Part shown: piece after piece, positions 1 to 8,148 of the stretch | Layout of the letters: every line of letters starts with the position of its first letter | Position numbering within the stretch: position 1 is the first letter of the stretch | NCBI RefSeq assembly: GCF_013359725.1 | Contig: NZ_JABFMW010000006.1 | Span: forward strand, 1-64,000 | From: Pseudarthrobacter sp. C4D7 | GTDB taxonomy: Bacteria > Actinomycetota > Actinomycetes > Actinomycetales > Micrococcaceae | Direction: 5' to 3' | DNA length: 64,000 nt | Made by a program: the position numbers and the translations under genes | Notes under the pieces: model-generated | What the model was told of the DNA's origin: nothing | Database searches by the model: none | The model's input: the letters and a program-made list of their open reading frames with translations, nothing else

Positions 1-108
1 CCAAATACGTGCCCCGCCGGCATCGCAACACCCCTTCATGGTTTCGTTGCAATGACCGTATGAATCCGCCGAGGTCATAACGACATTTACGCAGCAATCG
101 ATGAGCCA
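1..108. other. Left-edge intergenic stretch
   Basis: No coding frame is convincing here. An imperfect inverted repeat (CATCGCAAC near 21-29 and GTTGCAATG near 46-54) and a TGACC...GGTCA pair (about 54-78) are visible. They could be operator remnants of a gene to the left of the window, but nothing supports a specific role. Confidence 0.4.
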
Positions 109-158
109 ACGACGACGGGCGGTTACCTTCCCCGTGGAAGGTAACCGCCCGTCGTCGT
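109..158 (-). terminator. Strong hairpin ending the suf operon
   Basis: A perfect 22-bp inverted repeat (arms 109-130 and 137-158) with a 6-nt loop lies 18 nt after the stop of the last suf gene on the minus strand. There is no clear T-run after it, so it may be a strong hairpin terminator of the actinobacterial type, or bidirectional, rather than a textbook intrinsic terminator. Confidence 0.75.
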
Positions 159-176
159 ACTTACAGCAGTGGGAAC

Positions 177-509
177 TTAGATGTTGAAGCCGAGGGCCCG
201 CATCTGGTCCTTGCCGTCATCGGTGATCCGCTCGGGACCCCATGGCGGCATCCATACCCAGTTCAGGCGCCAGTCGTCCACGACGCCGTCCAGGGCCTGG
301 CCCACCTGCTCCTCGAGTACATCCGTGAGCGGGCAGGCCGCGGTGGTCAGCGTCATGTCGATCAGGAGCGCACCGTCGTCGTCGGAGTACTTCAGGCCGT
401 ACAGCAGGCCCAGGTCCACGACGTTGACGCCAAGCTCGGGGTCGATGACGTCCTTGAGCGCCTCTTCGACGTCCTCCAGGGCCGTGCGGCCCGGCGTGAT
501 TTCGGTCAT
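177..509 (-). CDS. sufT: Fe-S assembly factor, MIP18/DUF59 family (SufT-like)
   Basis: A 110-residue protein of the DUF59/MIP18 family, which helps mature or deliver Fe-S clusters in the cytoplasm. It carries the family landmarks DPELGVNVVDLGLLY (23-37), a conserved cysteine at 59 in TTAACPLTD, and W-MPPWGPERIT towards the C-terminus. Length is normal for the family. It is the last gene of the suf operon, 15 nt after sufC. PaaD-type proteins share the fold, but no phenylacetate genes are nearby, so the SufT role is preferred. Confidence 0.9.
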   Translation of the reverse strand: MTEITPGRTALEDVEEALKDVIDPELGVNVVDLGLLYGLKYSDDDGALLIDMTLTTAACPLTDVLEEQVGQALDGVVDDWRLNWVWMPPWGPERITDDGKDQMRALGFNI

Positions 510-524
510 GACTGTGAGTCCTTA

Positions 525-1319
525 CTAGGCCTGTGCTGCGGCAGGAGCCGCGACGGTGGCTGCGCCGGCGCCCTTGGCGTAACGGTCGTAGCCTTCTTCT
601 TCGAGGCGGTCGGCCAGCTCGGGGCCGCCTTCCTCGACAACCTGGCCGTCAACGAAGACGTGGACGAAATCAGGCTTGATGTACCGCAGGATGCGGGTGT
701 AGTGGGTGATGAGCAGCGTGCCCATGTTGCCCTCGGAGTGTGCGCGGTTGACACCCTCGGAGACGATCTTCAGCGCGTCGACGTCCAGGCCGGAGTCGGT
801 CTCGTCCAAGACGGCGAACTTGGGCTTGAAGAGTTCCAGCTGAAGGATCTCCACGCGCTTCTTCTCGCCGCCGGAGAAGCCTTCGTTGACGTTGCGCTGG
901 GCGAAGTCGGCGTCGATGCGCAGCTTCTCCATGGCATCCTTGACGTCCTTGGTCCAGGTGCGCAGCTTGGGTGCTTCGCCGTCAATTGCGGTCTTGGCGG
1001 TGCGCAGGAAGTTGGTCATGGTGACACCCGGCACCTCTACCGGGTACTGCATGGCCAGGAAGACGCCTGCCCGGGCGCGCTCGTCAACGCTCATGGCCAG
1101 CACGTCCTCGCCGTCCAGCGTGATGGTGCCGCTGGTGACGGTGTAGCGGGGGTGTCCGGCGATGGTGGAGGCCAGCGTGGACTTGCCGGAGCCGTTGGGG
1201 CCCATGATGGCGTGCGTTTCGCCGGTCCTGATGATCAGGCTGACGCCCTTCAGGATCTCCTTGGTGCCCTGCTCGGTCTCAATGCTGACGTGCAGGTCCT
1301 TGATCTCAAGAGTTGACAT
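525..1319 (-). CDS. sufC: Fe-S cluster assembly ATPase SufC
   Basis: ABC-type ATPase of the SufBCD scaffold, powering conformational change during cytosolic Fe-S cluster assembly. Walker A GPNGSGKS (40-47), signature FSGGEKKR (148-155), Walker B AVLDETDSGLD (169-179) and the switch histidine in LLITHY (about 204-208) are all present. No membrane segments, as expected for SufC. At 264 residues it is slightly longer than usual because of an Ala-rich C-terminal tail. An AGAAGAG ribosome-binding site precedes the ATG. It sits between the Rieske gene and sufT in the leftward suf operon. Confidence 0.97.
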   Translation of the reverse strand: MSTLEIKDLHVSIETEQGTKEILKGVSLIIRTGETHAIMGPNGSGKSTLASTIAGHPRYTVTSGTITLDGEDVLAMSVDERARAGVFLAMQYPVEVPGVTMTNFLRTAKTAIDGEAPKLRTWTKDVKDAMEKLRIDADFAQRNVNEGFSGGEKKRVEILQLELFKPKFAVLDETDSGLDVDALKIVSEGVNRAHSEGNMGTLLITHYTRILRYIKPDFVHVFVDGQVVEEGGPELADRLEEEGYDRYAKGAGAATVAAPAAAQA

Positions 1320-1361
1320 GCTCTTCTTTCTTTTCGCTCGTAATTCTGATGCTGCGGGCGC

Positions 1362-1718
1362 TCAGTAGTTGTTTACTGCTGCGCCGTTCAAAACATTGGT
1401 GACGTCTACGTAGACGTCGTCCCCGTCGAGTTCGACGGCGAACACCGGGACAGGATCGTAGGCGGGGAGCTGCAGTGGCTGGCCGCTGCGCAGGTCGAAC
1501 TGGGAGCCATGGCCCCAGCACTCGATCGCGCAGCCTTCCACGTCGCCCTCGGACAGGGAAATGTCCGCGTGCGAGCAGGTGTCTCCGATTGCGTGGATCT
1601 CCCCCATGGAATCCCGCACCACGGCTACCGGGTAGCCGTCGATCAGGATCCGCAGCGCCTGCTTGACCTGGATGTCATTGGCGCTGCAAACCAGCTCGCC
1701 CTTGGGTGTGCCGCTCAT
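1362..1718 (-). CDS. Rieske-type ferredoxin in suf operon
   Basis: A 118-residue single-domain Rieske [2Fe-2S] protein. The ligand motifs are C48-S-H50 and C67-W-G-H70, in the canonical CxH...CxxH arrangement. It is often annotated as a non-heme iron oxygenase ferredoxin subunit, but no oxygenase is nearby. Its place between sufD and sufC suggests an electron carrier for, or a client of, Fe-S assembly (inference). ATG preceded by AGGA at good spacing; 17 nt follow sufD and 42 nt precede sufC. Confidence 0.92.
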   Translation of the reverse strand: MSGTPKGELVCSANDIQVKQALRILIDGYPVAVVRDSMGEIHAIGDTCSHADISLSEGDVEGCAIECWGHGSQFDLRSGQPLQLPAYDPVPVFAVELDGDDVYVDVTNVLNGAAVNNY

Positions 1719-1735
1719 ACGTTCCTGCCCGCCCT

Positions 1736-2977
1736 TTAGTTCTCGGATGCCGCGAGTTCGCGTTCCACAGCCTCGGTCAGGCGCTCTTCGAGGGCCGGGA
1801 CCTTGATCTGCTGGATGATTTCATTCAGGAAGCCGCGGACCACCAGGCGGCGGGCAACATCCTCGGGGATGCCGCGGGCCATCAGGTAGAACAGGTGCTC
1901 GTCATCAAAGCGGCCGGTGGCGCTGGCGTGGCCGGCACCCTCGATCAGGCCGGTCTCGATTTCGAGGTTGGGCACGGAGTCAGCGCGGCAACCGTCGGTG
2001 AGGACCAGGTTCTGGTTCTTTTCGTAGGAGTCGGTGCCCTCGGCCTGCTTCTGGATCAGGACGTCGCCGACCCAGACCGTGTGCGCGCCCTTGCCCTGCA
2101 GGGCGCCCTTGTACAGGACGTTGGACTTGCAGTTGCCCACGTTGTGGTCCACGAAGGAACGGTGCTCCAGGTGCTGGCCGGCATCCGCGTAGTACAGGCC
2201 CAGGAGTTCGGCCTCGGCGCCTTCACCGGCGAACCGGACGTTGGAGTTCAGCCGGACGATCCTGCCGCCGAGCGTTACGGCGATGTGCTTGTACACGGCG
2301 TCTTTGCCCACCTCGGCGTCGTGCTGGGCCAGGTGCTTGGCCTCGCCTTCCCACATCTGCACGGAAACCACCGTGAGGTGGGCGCCGTCACGGACCAGGA
2401 CTTCAACGTTGCCGTTGTGGTCTGCGGTGCCGTCGTGCTCAATGATGACCACGCCGCGGCTGTTGGCGCCGGCCTCGATGACGAGGTGTGAATTGCTGCG
2501 GCGGCCTGCTCCGTTGCCGGTGAGGACCAGGCGCACGGGGGCGTCCAGTTCCGCATTGGCGGGGATGGAAATCAGCTGGGCGTCGGCGGTATTGGCGGAC
2601 GCCACGACGGCGGCGCGATCGGCCGGGACCAGCGTGGCCCCGCGGGGGGCCTCGCCGGAGCGGAGGGTCCGCTGGATCACGGCTGCGGGGGCTTCGATGC
2701 TGACGCCCAGGGCACCCTCCTCGGACGGTGAGTCGGCGAGGAGGTTCGCCAGTTCGCGGACCGGGGTGAAGCGCCACTCCTCTTCCCGGCCGTTGGGCAA
2801 GGCGAAGTCGGCCACGTCGTGGCTGGTGAGCCGTTCGGCGCGGGATGCCATGACCTGGGTGCCGTGGCTGTGGTGGCGGTCAACCTTGGCGGCGACCAGG
2901 TGTTCGCCTTCCTCGGTGAAACCGGCGATCGACGGTGCGCCGATGCGCGCCTTTTCGGTAGTTGCTTCGGCAGTCAT
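1736..2977 (-). CDS. sufD: Fe-S cluster assembly protein SufD
   Basis: Scaffold partner of SufB in the SufBC2D complex. The 413-residue protein has the SufB/SufD beta-helix core and the family C-terminal helical region, with DDEHLFYLMARGIPEDVAR and VRGFLNEII. SufD is paralogous to SufB but lacks the SufB cluster-binding cysteine context; here the SufB-type [11 protein letters not shown] is replaced by NCKSNVLYKGAL. Its ATG overlaps the SufB stop by 1 nt (TAATG), so translation is probably coupled. Confidence 0.96.
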   Translation of the reverse strand: MTAEATTEKARIGAPSIAGFTEEGEHLVAAKVDRHHSHGTQVMASRAERLTSHDVADFALPNGREEEWRFTPVRELANLLADSPSEEGALGVSIEAPAAVIQRTLRSGEAPRGATLVPADRAAVVASANTADAQLISIPANAELDAPVRLVLTGNGAGRRSNSHLVIEAGANSRGVVIIEHDGTADHNGNVEVLVRDGAHLTVVSVQMWEGEAKHLAQHDAEVGKDAVYKHIAVTLGGRIVRLNSNVRFAGEGAEAELLGLYYADAGQHLEHRSFVDHNVGNCKSNVLYKGALQGKGAHTVWVGDVLIQKQAEGTDSYEKNQNLVLTDGCRADSVPNLEIETGLIEGAGHASATGRFDDEHLFYLMARGIPEDVARRLVVRGFLNEIIQQIKVPALEERLTEAVERELAASEN

Positions 2978-4443
2978 TAACCGACGGATCCTTCCATCTG
3001 GAGTTCGATGAGGCGGTTCAGCTCGAGGGCGTATTCCATGGGCAGTTCGCGGGCGATCGGCTCAATGAAGCCGCGCACGATCATGGCCATGGCCTCGTCC
3101 TCGGGCATGCCGCGGGACATGAGGTAGAAGAGCTGCTCCTCGCTGACGCGGGAAACGGTGGCCTCGTGTCCCAGCTGTACATCGTCCTCACGGATGTCGA
3201 TGTACGGGTAGGTGTCCGAGCGGGAAATGGTGTCCACCAGGAGCGCGTCGCAACGCACGGTGTTGGCGGAGTGCTTGGCGCCTTCGCGGACCTGGACCAG
3301 GCCGCGGTAGGCAGCACGGCCGCCGCCGCGGGCCACCGACTTGGAGATGATGGAGCTCTTGGTGTTGGGCGCGATGTGGACCATCTTGGAGCCCGTGTCC
3401 TGGTGCTGGCCTTCGCCGGCGAAGGCAATGGACAGGGTTTCACCCTTGGCGTGCTCGCCCACCAGGTAGACGGCCGGGTACTTCATGGTGACCTTGGAAC
3501 CGATGTTGCCGTCAACCCATTCCATGGTGGCGCCGGCTTCGCAGATTGCGCGCTTGGTCACCAGGTTGTAGACGTTGTTGGACCAGTTCTGGATGGTGGT
3601 GTAGCGGACGCGGGCGCCCTTCTTGACGATGATTTCCACCACGGCGGAGTGCAGGGAGTCCGAGGTGTAGATCGGTGCCGTGCAACCTTCGATGTAGTGG
3701 ACGTAGGAGTCCTCGTCGGCGATGATCAGGGTCCGCTCGAACTGGCCCATGTTCTCGGTATTAATGCGGAAGTACGCCTGCAGCGGGATGTCCACGTGGA
3801 CGCCCTTGGGCACGTACACGAAGGAGCCGCCGGACCACACTGAGGTGTTCAGCGACGCGAACTTGTTGTCGCCCACCGGGATCACGGTGCCGAAGTACTC
3901 CTGGAAGATCTCCGGGTGTTCCTTCAGCGCGGTGTCGGTGTCCAGGAAGATGACGCCCTGGGCCTCGAGGTCCTCACGGATCTGGTGGTAGACAACCTCG
4001 GACTCATACTGGGCGGCCACGCCGGAAACCAGGCGGCTGCGCTCGGCTTCCGGAATTCCCAGCTTCTCGTAGGTGTTGCGGATGTCCTCGGGGAGGTCTT
4101 CCCAGGTGGCAGCCTGCTTCTCGGTGGAGCGGACAAAGTACTTGATGTTGTCGAAGTCGATGCCGGAGAGGTCTGCACCCCAGGTGGGCATGGGCTTGCG
4201 GTCGAAGTACTTCAGGCCCTTGAGGCGGAGGTCGAGCATCCATTCGGGCTCGCTCTTCTTGGCCGAGATGTCCCGGACTACCTCTTCATCGAGACCACGC
4301 CGTGCATTGGCGCCGACGTCGTTCTTGTCGGCCCAGCCGTACTCGTAGTTGCCGATGCCGTGGAGCTCGGGATTCTTCTCCAGAATCTCCGAGATCACAG
4401 TGTTTTCGGCTACTGCTTTCTCTGATAGTTGGTCCGTCATCAC
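2977..4443 (-). CDS. sufB: Fe-S cluster assembly scaffold SufB
   Basis: Main scaffold on which the SUF system builds Fe-S clusters. The 488-residue length fits the family and no intein is present (some actinobacterial sufB genes carry one). The conserved [11 protein letters not shown] segment with the likely sulfur-accepting cysteine, and the C-terminal [25 protein letters not shown] region, are intact. The ATG overlaps the sufR stop (ATGA, 4 nt) and the 3' end overlaps sufD by 1 nt, so sufR-sufB-sufD form one translationally coupled unit. Confidence 0.98.
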   Translation of the reverse strand: MMTDQLSEKAVAENTVISEILEKNPELHGIGNYEYGWADKNDVGANARRGLDEEVVRDISAKKSEPEWMLDLRLKGLKYFDRKPMPTWGADLSGIDFDNIKYFVRSTEKQAATWEDLPEDIRNTYEKLGIPEAERSRLVSGVAAQYESEVVYHQIREDLEAQGVIFLDTDTALKEHPEIFQEYFGTVIPVGDNKFASLNTSVWSGGSFVYVPKGVHVDIPLQAYFRINTENMGQFERTLIIADEDSYVHYIEGCTAPIYTSDSLHSAVVEIIVKKGARVRYTTIQNWSNNVYNLVTKRAICEAGATMEWVDGNIGSKVTMKYPAVYLVGEHAKGETLSIAFAGEGQHQDTGSKMVHIAPNTKSSIISKSVARGGGRAAYRGLVQVREGAKHSANTVRCDALLVDTISRSDTYPYIDIREDDVQLGHEATVSRVSEEQLFYLMSRGMPEDEAMAMIVRGFIEPIARELPMEYALELNRLIELQMEGSVG

Positions 4444-5246
4444 GGCCTTTCTTGCTGATGGTTGGTTACTTCGTCCAGGCCGGCGGGGGCTGCCGCCGGC
4501 ACCGTGGCCGGCTTGGCAGACAGCCTGCCTGTGGGAATGTGGGTGGTGCAGACGTGGCCACCACGGGCCAGGGTGGAGAGGCGGCGTACGTCCACTCCCA
4601 CCAGCCTTGAGAAGACTTCGGTTTCAACGTCGCAGAACACCGGGAAGCGGGCGGCGAGCTGCTGGATGGGGCAGTGGCCCTGGCAGAGCTGCACGCTGGA
4701 AAGCGCCGCGGGCAGGGGCGCCTTGGCCTCGATGGAGGCGGCTGAGGCTACGAAATTATCGCGACTCAAGGCTGCCGACAGTGCGGTGGCACGGTCCTGG
4801 ATGTCCGGTCCGGCTTTCTCCATTTCGGGTGCGTAGCGCCGTTCCATGTCCGCGAACCGCTCTTCGGCGAAAGCCCGCACAGCGTCAGGTCCGGCCACCT
4901 TCTGCAGCTGCTGCAACGCCAGGGCTGCAATGTCCAGGTAGTCGTTGCCCAGGCTGGACTGGCCCTGGGAGCTGAGGACGTAGCGCCTGGCCGGACGGCC
5001 GGCGCCTGCGCCAGGCTTGGCTACCCGCTTGACCTCGATGACACCGGCCCGGGACAGGTTGTCCAGGTGGCGCCTGACGGCGGCCGGCGTGAACCCCAGC
5101 ATGTCTCCCAGTTCGGCCGCACTGACGGGCCCATGTTCCAGGACGGCGGCAAGGACGCGGTCCCGGGTGCGCTCGTCTGCGTCTGCCACAGGACCGGACG
5201 CGGCGGGGCCCGGCCCGGCCACAGGCACAGCGGTAGCGTTGGTCAT
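4440..5246 (-). CDS. sufR: SUF operon repressor SufR
   Basis: Winged-helix regulator heading the suf operon. The N-terminal DeoR/ArsR-like HTH covers about residues 25-90 ([22 protein letters not shown]). The C-terminal half has a cysteine cluster, [19 protein letters not shown] plus a later C in [10 protein letters not shown], suited to binding a sensory Fe-S cluster as known for SufR. I place the start at the ATG at 5246; a GTG three codons upstream is possible. No strong Shine-Dalgarno is visible, so a leaderless or weak start is possible. It is probably autoregulatory (family knowledge). Confidence 0.92.
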   Translation of the reverse strand: MTNATAVPVAGPGPAASGPVADADERTRDRVLAAVLEHGPVSAAELGDMLGFTPAAVRRHLDNLSRAGVIEVKRVAKPGAGAGRPARRYVLSSQGQSSLGNDYLDIAALALQQLQKVAGPDAVRAFAEERFADMERRYAPEMEKAGPDIQDRATALSAALSRDNFVASAASIEAKAPLPAALSSVQLCQGHCPIQQLAARFPVFCDVETEVFSRLVGVDVRRLSTLARGGHVCTTHIPTGRLSAKPATVPAAAPAGLDEVTNHQQERP

Positions 5247-5372
5247 GGAATACACAACACAATCATGTCGTAATTTAGTCCCGCGCTCCAGTAAGGGCAG
5301 GCTGACCTTGGCTCCGCACGGTTTGTGACCGCTGCGGCGGCCCTGCCGCCCCCGGACTGCAACCCGGCCGGG

Positions 5373-5410
5373 ACGGCACTTAATACTACATCCCGTAGAA
5401 TACTGTGGTG
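5373..5410 (+). promoter_or_regulatory. Candidate promoter giving a leaderless ABC-transporter mRNA
   Basis: TAGAAT at 5396-5401 is a good -10 box. Transcription would start about 7 nt later, on or next to the tandem GTG GTG (5405-5410) that opens the ABC ATPase frame. No Shine-Dalgarno precedes those GTGs. The -35 region is weak. A short CTAC/GTAG inverted repeat (5386-5398) overlaps the -10 and might bind a regulator such as SufR. Confidence 0.4.
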
Positions 5411-6376
5411 CGATCCCCCCAGTCCCCCGCCCTGTCCATCCATGGACTCATCAAGGACGTAGGCCCCCTTTCCAGCCTTGACGGAAAGATGCTCAGGGTT
5501 GTCAGCGGCGTATCCCTCACTGCGGAGCGCGGGCAGGTCACTGCTTTGCTGGGCGCAAACGGCGCCGGCAAGACAACCACCCTGGAATGCGCGCAGGGCC
5601 TTCAGAAACGCACCGGCGGCAGCATCTCCCTGCTGGGCCAGGACCCCGACACAGCCGGTGCCGGCCTTCGCTCCCGCGTCGGTGTGATGCTTCAGGACGG
5701 CGGGCTCCCGCCGTCGGCACGGCCCATCCCGTTGCTGCGGCACATCGCCGGACTCTACGCCCGCCCCTGGCCCCTGGAGGACCTGGTGGGCAGGCTGGGC
5801 ATCGATACCTTCAGCCGGACCAGCGTCCGCCGGCTGTCCGGCGGCCAGAAGCAGCGCCTGGCACTCGCCGCGGCCTTGATCGGCAGGCCCGAAGTGCTCT
5901 TCCTGGACGAACCCAGCGCCGGCCTGGACCCCCAGTCCCGCCAGCTGGTGTTCGACCTCATCGCGGAGCTGCGCGACGGCGGCATGGGAATCATCCTGAC
6001 CACGCACCTGATGGATGACGCCCAGCGGCTGGCGGACTATGTCTACATCATCGACGGCGGCCGCAACGTCGCCGAAGGGACCGTCCAGGAACTGCTGCAG
6101 CGCAGCCCGGTGACGGGCCAGGCCGGTGGGCACGTCCGGACCCTGCTGTTCGAGGCGCCTGCCGGACTGGACCTTGCCGCCGTGCTGCCGGACGGCGTCG
6201 ACGTTTCCGAAGCCCGCGCCGGCAGCTACGCCGTGACCGGCGCGCTGACGCCCCGCCATCTCTCCGCGCTTGCCCAGTGGTGGGAAGCCAACGGCATCAT
6301 GCCGGCGTCGATGAGCCTCGAGGCGCGTAGCCTTGAAGACGTCTTTCTGGACATCTCGGGAAAGGACATCCGATGA
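5405..6376 (+). CDS. ABC transporter ATP-binding protein
   Basis: Cytoplasmic ATPase of a two-gene ABC-2 exporter. Walker A GANGAGKT (about 50-57), signature LSGGQKQR (about 145), Walker B VLFLDEPSAGLDPQ and a switch histidine in LTTHLMDDAQR are all seen. The CcmA/DrrA-type tail of about 100 residues is present. Start is GTG with no visible Shine-Dalgarno. The stop overlaps the permease start by 4 nt (ATGA). Position beside sufR and ctaA matches a conserved actinobacterial gene order; the substrate is unknown, although a heme or cytochrome maturation link has been guessed from context. Confidence 0.93.
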   Translation: MVRSPQSPALSIHGLIKDVGPLSSLDGKMLRVVSGVSLTAERGQVTALLGANGAGKTTTLECAQGLQKRTGGSISLLGQDPDTAGAGLRSRVGVMLQDGGLPPSARPIPLLRHIAGLYARPWPLEDLVGRLGIDTFSRTSVRRLSGGQKQRLALAAALIGRPEVLFLDEPSAGLDPQSRQLVFDLIAELRDGGMGIILTTHLMDDAQRLADYVYIIDGGRNVAEGTVQELLQRSPVTGQAGGHVRTLLFEAPAGLDLAAVLPDGVDVSEARAGSYAVTGALTPRHLSALAQWWEANGIMPASMSLEARSLEDVFLDISGKDIR

Positions 6377-7140
6377 GTACCGCAGCGATCCCGGAGACGC
6401 AGCAGCCGGCGTCCCTGCTGCGCCGCGTCCTCCTGCAGGGCAAATACGAAGCCCTGACCATGCTGCGGAACGGCGAACAGCTGATCCTGGCCGTGGTGCT
6501 GCCCCTGCTGGCTCTGGTTGGCCTGACGGTGACGCCCTTCCTGGACGGCATGGGCTCCAGCCGCATCAATGTGGCCGTCCCGGGGATCCTCGCTTTGTGC
6601 GCCATGTCCACGGCGTTCACCGGCCAAGGCATCGCCACTGGATTCGACCGCCGCTACGGCGTGCTCCGGTTCCTGTCCACCACGCCCCTGGGGCGCGGCG
6701 GCCTGATCGCCGGCAAGGTCCTCTCCGTCCTGGTTGTCCTGTGCCTCCAGGTGGTGGTGGTGGGCCTTGTTGCCTTGGCATTGGGCTGGCAGCCGACGGC
6801 GGCCGGCTGGCTTCCGGGGCTGGCGCTGCTGGCGTTGGGCGCAGCGGCTTTCACTTCACTGGGCCTGCTGGTGGCCGGAACCGTCCGGCCCGAAGCCACG
6901 CTGGCGATCACCAACCTGCTGTGGATCCTCCTCGGCGCCATGGGCGGGATCGTCATCCCGGCCGAACGGCTGCCCGCCGCGGCACAGGCCGTGGTCCATT
7001 TCCTGCCGTCCGGCGCCCTCGGTGAATCGATGCGTGCCGCATTCCTGGGCGGGGCCGTCAACGGCGGCGCCGCCCTGATCCTGCTGCTCTGGACAGTCAT
7101 TGCCGGTGCCGCAGCCATCCGTTGGTTCAAGTGGAATTGA
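6373..7140 (+). CDS. ABC-2 type transporter permease
   Basis: A 255-residue integral membrane protein with about six hydrophobic spans (for example LILAVVLPLLALVGLTV and VLSVLVVLCLQVVVVGLVAL). It is the membrane partner of the preceding ATPase, with which it overlaps by 4 nt. The ABC-2 fold and the segment ILLGAMGGIVIPAERLP resemble drug or lipid exporters. It is followed after 7 nt by ctaA, suggesting cotranscription. Substrate not determinable. Confidence 0.9.
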   Translation: MSTAAIPETQQPASLLRRVLLQGKYEALTMLRNGEQLILAVVLPLLALVGLTVTPFLDGMGSSRINVAVPGILALCAMSTAFTGQGIATGFDRRYGVLRFLSTTPLGRGGLIAGKVLSVLVVLCLQVVVVGLVALALGWQPTAAGWLPGLALLALGAAAFTSLGLLVAGTVRPEATLAITNLLWILLGAMGGIVIPAERLPAAAQAVVHFLPSGALGESMRAAFLGGAVNGGAALILLLWTVIAGAAAIRWFKWN

Positions 7141-7147
7141 GATAATC

Positions 7148-8092
7148 GTGACCACCGCTTCACGCCTTCCCCAGCTTGCCGGCCGCCTGGCGTCGCGGCT
7201 TCCCCGCACGGTGGACGTCCGCATCCGCCGGCTCGCCGTCGCCTCCCTGATTGGCCAGACGCTTCTCGTGGTTACGGGCGGCGCTGTCCGCCTCACCGCC
7301 TCAGGCCTTGGCTGCCCCACCTGGCCCCGCTGCACGTCGGATTCCCTGGTGAACACCCCGGAGATGGGCATCCACGGCTTCATCGAGTTCGGCAACCGGC
7401 TCCTGACCTTCGCCCTTGCCGCCGTGGCCGCGCTCATGCTGGTCTACCTGTGGAACCTGCGGAAGGAACGCAAGGATCTCTTCCTGCTGGCCCTCGGCCT
7501 GCTGGCAAGTATCCCCGCCCAGGCCGTCATCGGCGGCATCACGGTACTCACCAACCTCAATCCGTGGGTGGTGGGACTGCACTTCCTGGTGTCAATGGCC
7601 CTGGTGGTGTTCTCCACCCTGCTGGTGAACCGTGCCTTCGGCCGCACCGGCCGCTTCCTAACCGGACGGCCCGCGGAACTGCCGGCCGTGCTGCGCCCGG
7701 TGACTGCCGCCGTCGCCCTGTTCTCAGCAGTGGCCGTCATGCTGGGGGTCGTCGTTACGGGTGCCGGTCCGCACGCAGGTGACGCTGACGCCCCCCGCAA
7801 CGACCTCGACTGGGACCTGTTCTCCCACATCCATGCGGTACCGGCCTACCTGGTGACGGCGGGCACCGTGGTGGCGCTGGTGCTGGTCCTCCGGCGGCGC
7901 ATCACCGGCCCGTTCCGGACGGCCGTCCTGATGCTCCTGGGCGTGACCGTCCTGCAGGCCATCATCGGCTTCACCCAGTATTACAACGGCATTCCCGCGT
8001 TGCTGGTGGCGGCGCACATGCTCGGCGCGGCCCTGCTCATGGCAGCGTCCACGAACGCCTGGGACATCGCCCGTTACAGCAGGGCGAAATAA
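7148..8092 (+). CDS. ctaA: Heme A synthase CtaA (COX15 family)
   Basis: Membrane enzyme that oxidises the heme O methyl group to make heme A for cytochrome aa3 oxidase. Eight hydrophobic spans are evident. The conserved extracellular Cys pair is in SGLGCPTWPRC, and heme-binding histidines lie in GLHFLVSM, SHIHAVPAY and AAHMLGAAL. The first-pair motif reads EFGNRLL, with Asn where Bacillus CtaA has His; I recall this variant in other actinobacteria. The GTG at 7148 is preferred over an in-frame start at 7100, which lies inside the permease gene. Confidence 0.95.
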   Translation: MTTASRLPQLAGRLASRLPRTVDVRIRRLAVASLIGQTLLVVTGGAVRLTASGLGCPTWPRCTSDSLVNTPEMGIHGFIEFGNRLLTFALAAVAALMLVYLWNLRKERKDLFLLALGLLASIPAQAVIGGITVLTNLNPWVVGLHFLVSMALVVFSTLLVNRAFGRTGRFLTGRPAELPAVLRPVTAAVALFSAVAVMLGVVVTGAGPHAGDADAPRNDLDWDLFSHIHAVPAYLVTAGTVVALVLVLRRRITGPFRTAVLMLLGVTVLQAIIGFTQYYNGIPALLVAAHMLGAALLMAASTNAWDIARYSRAK

Positions 8093-8148
8093 CCGCCTGT
8101 TCCGCAGGTCCATGTCAGGACCGGGGCGCCTCCTGTTAAGCCCGCTGG

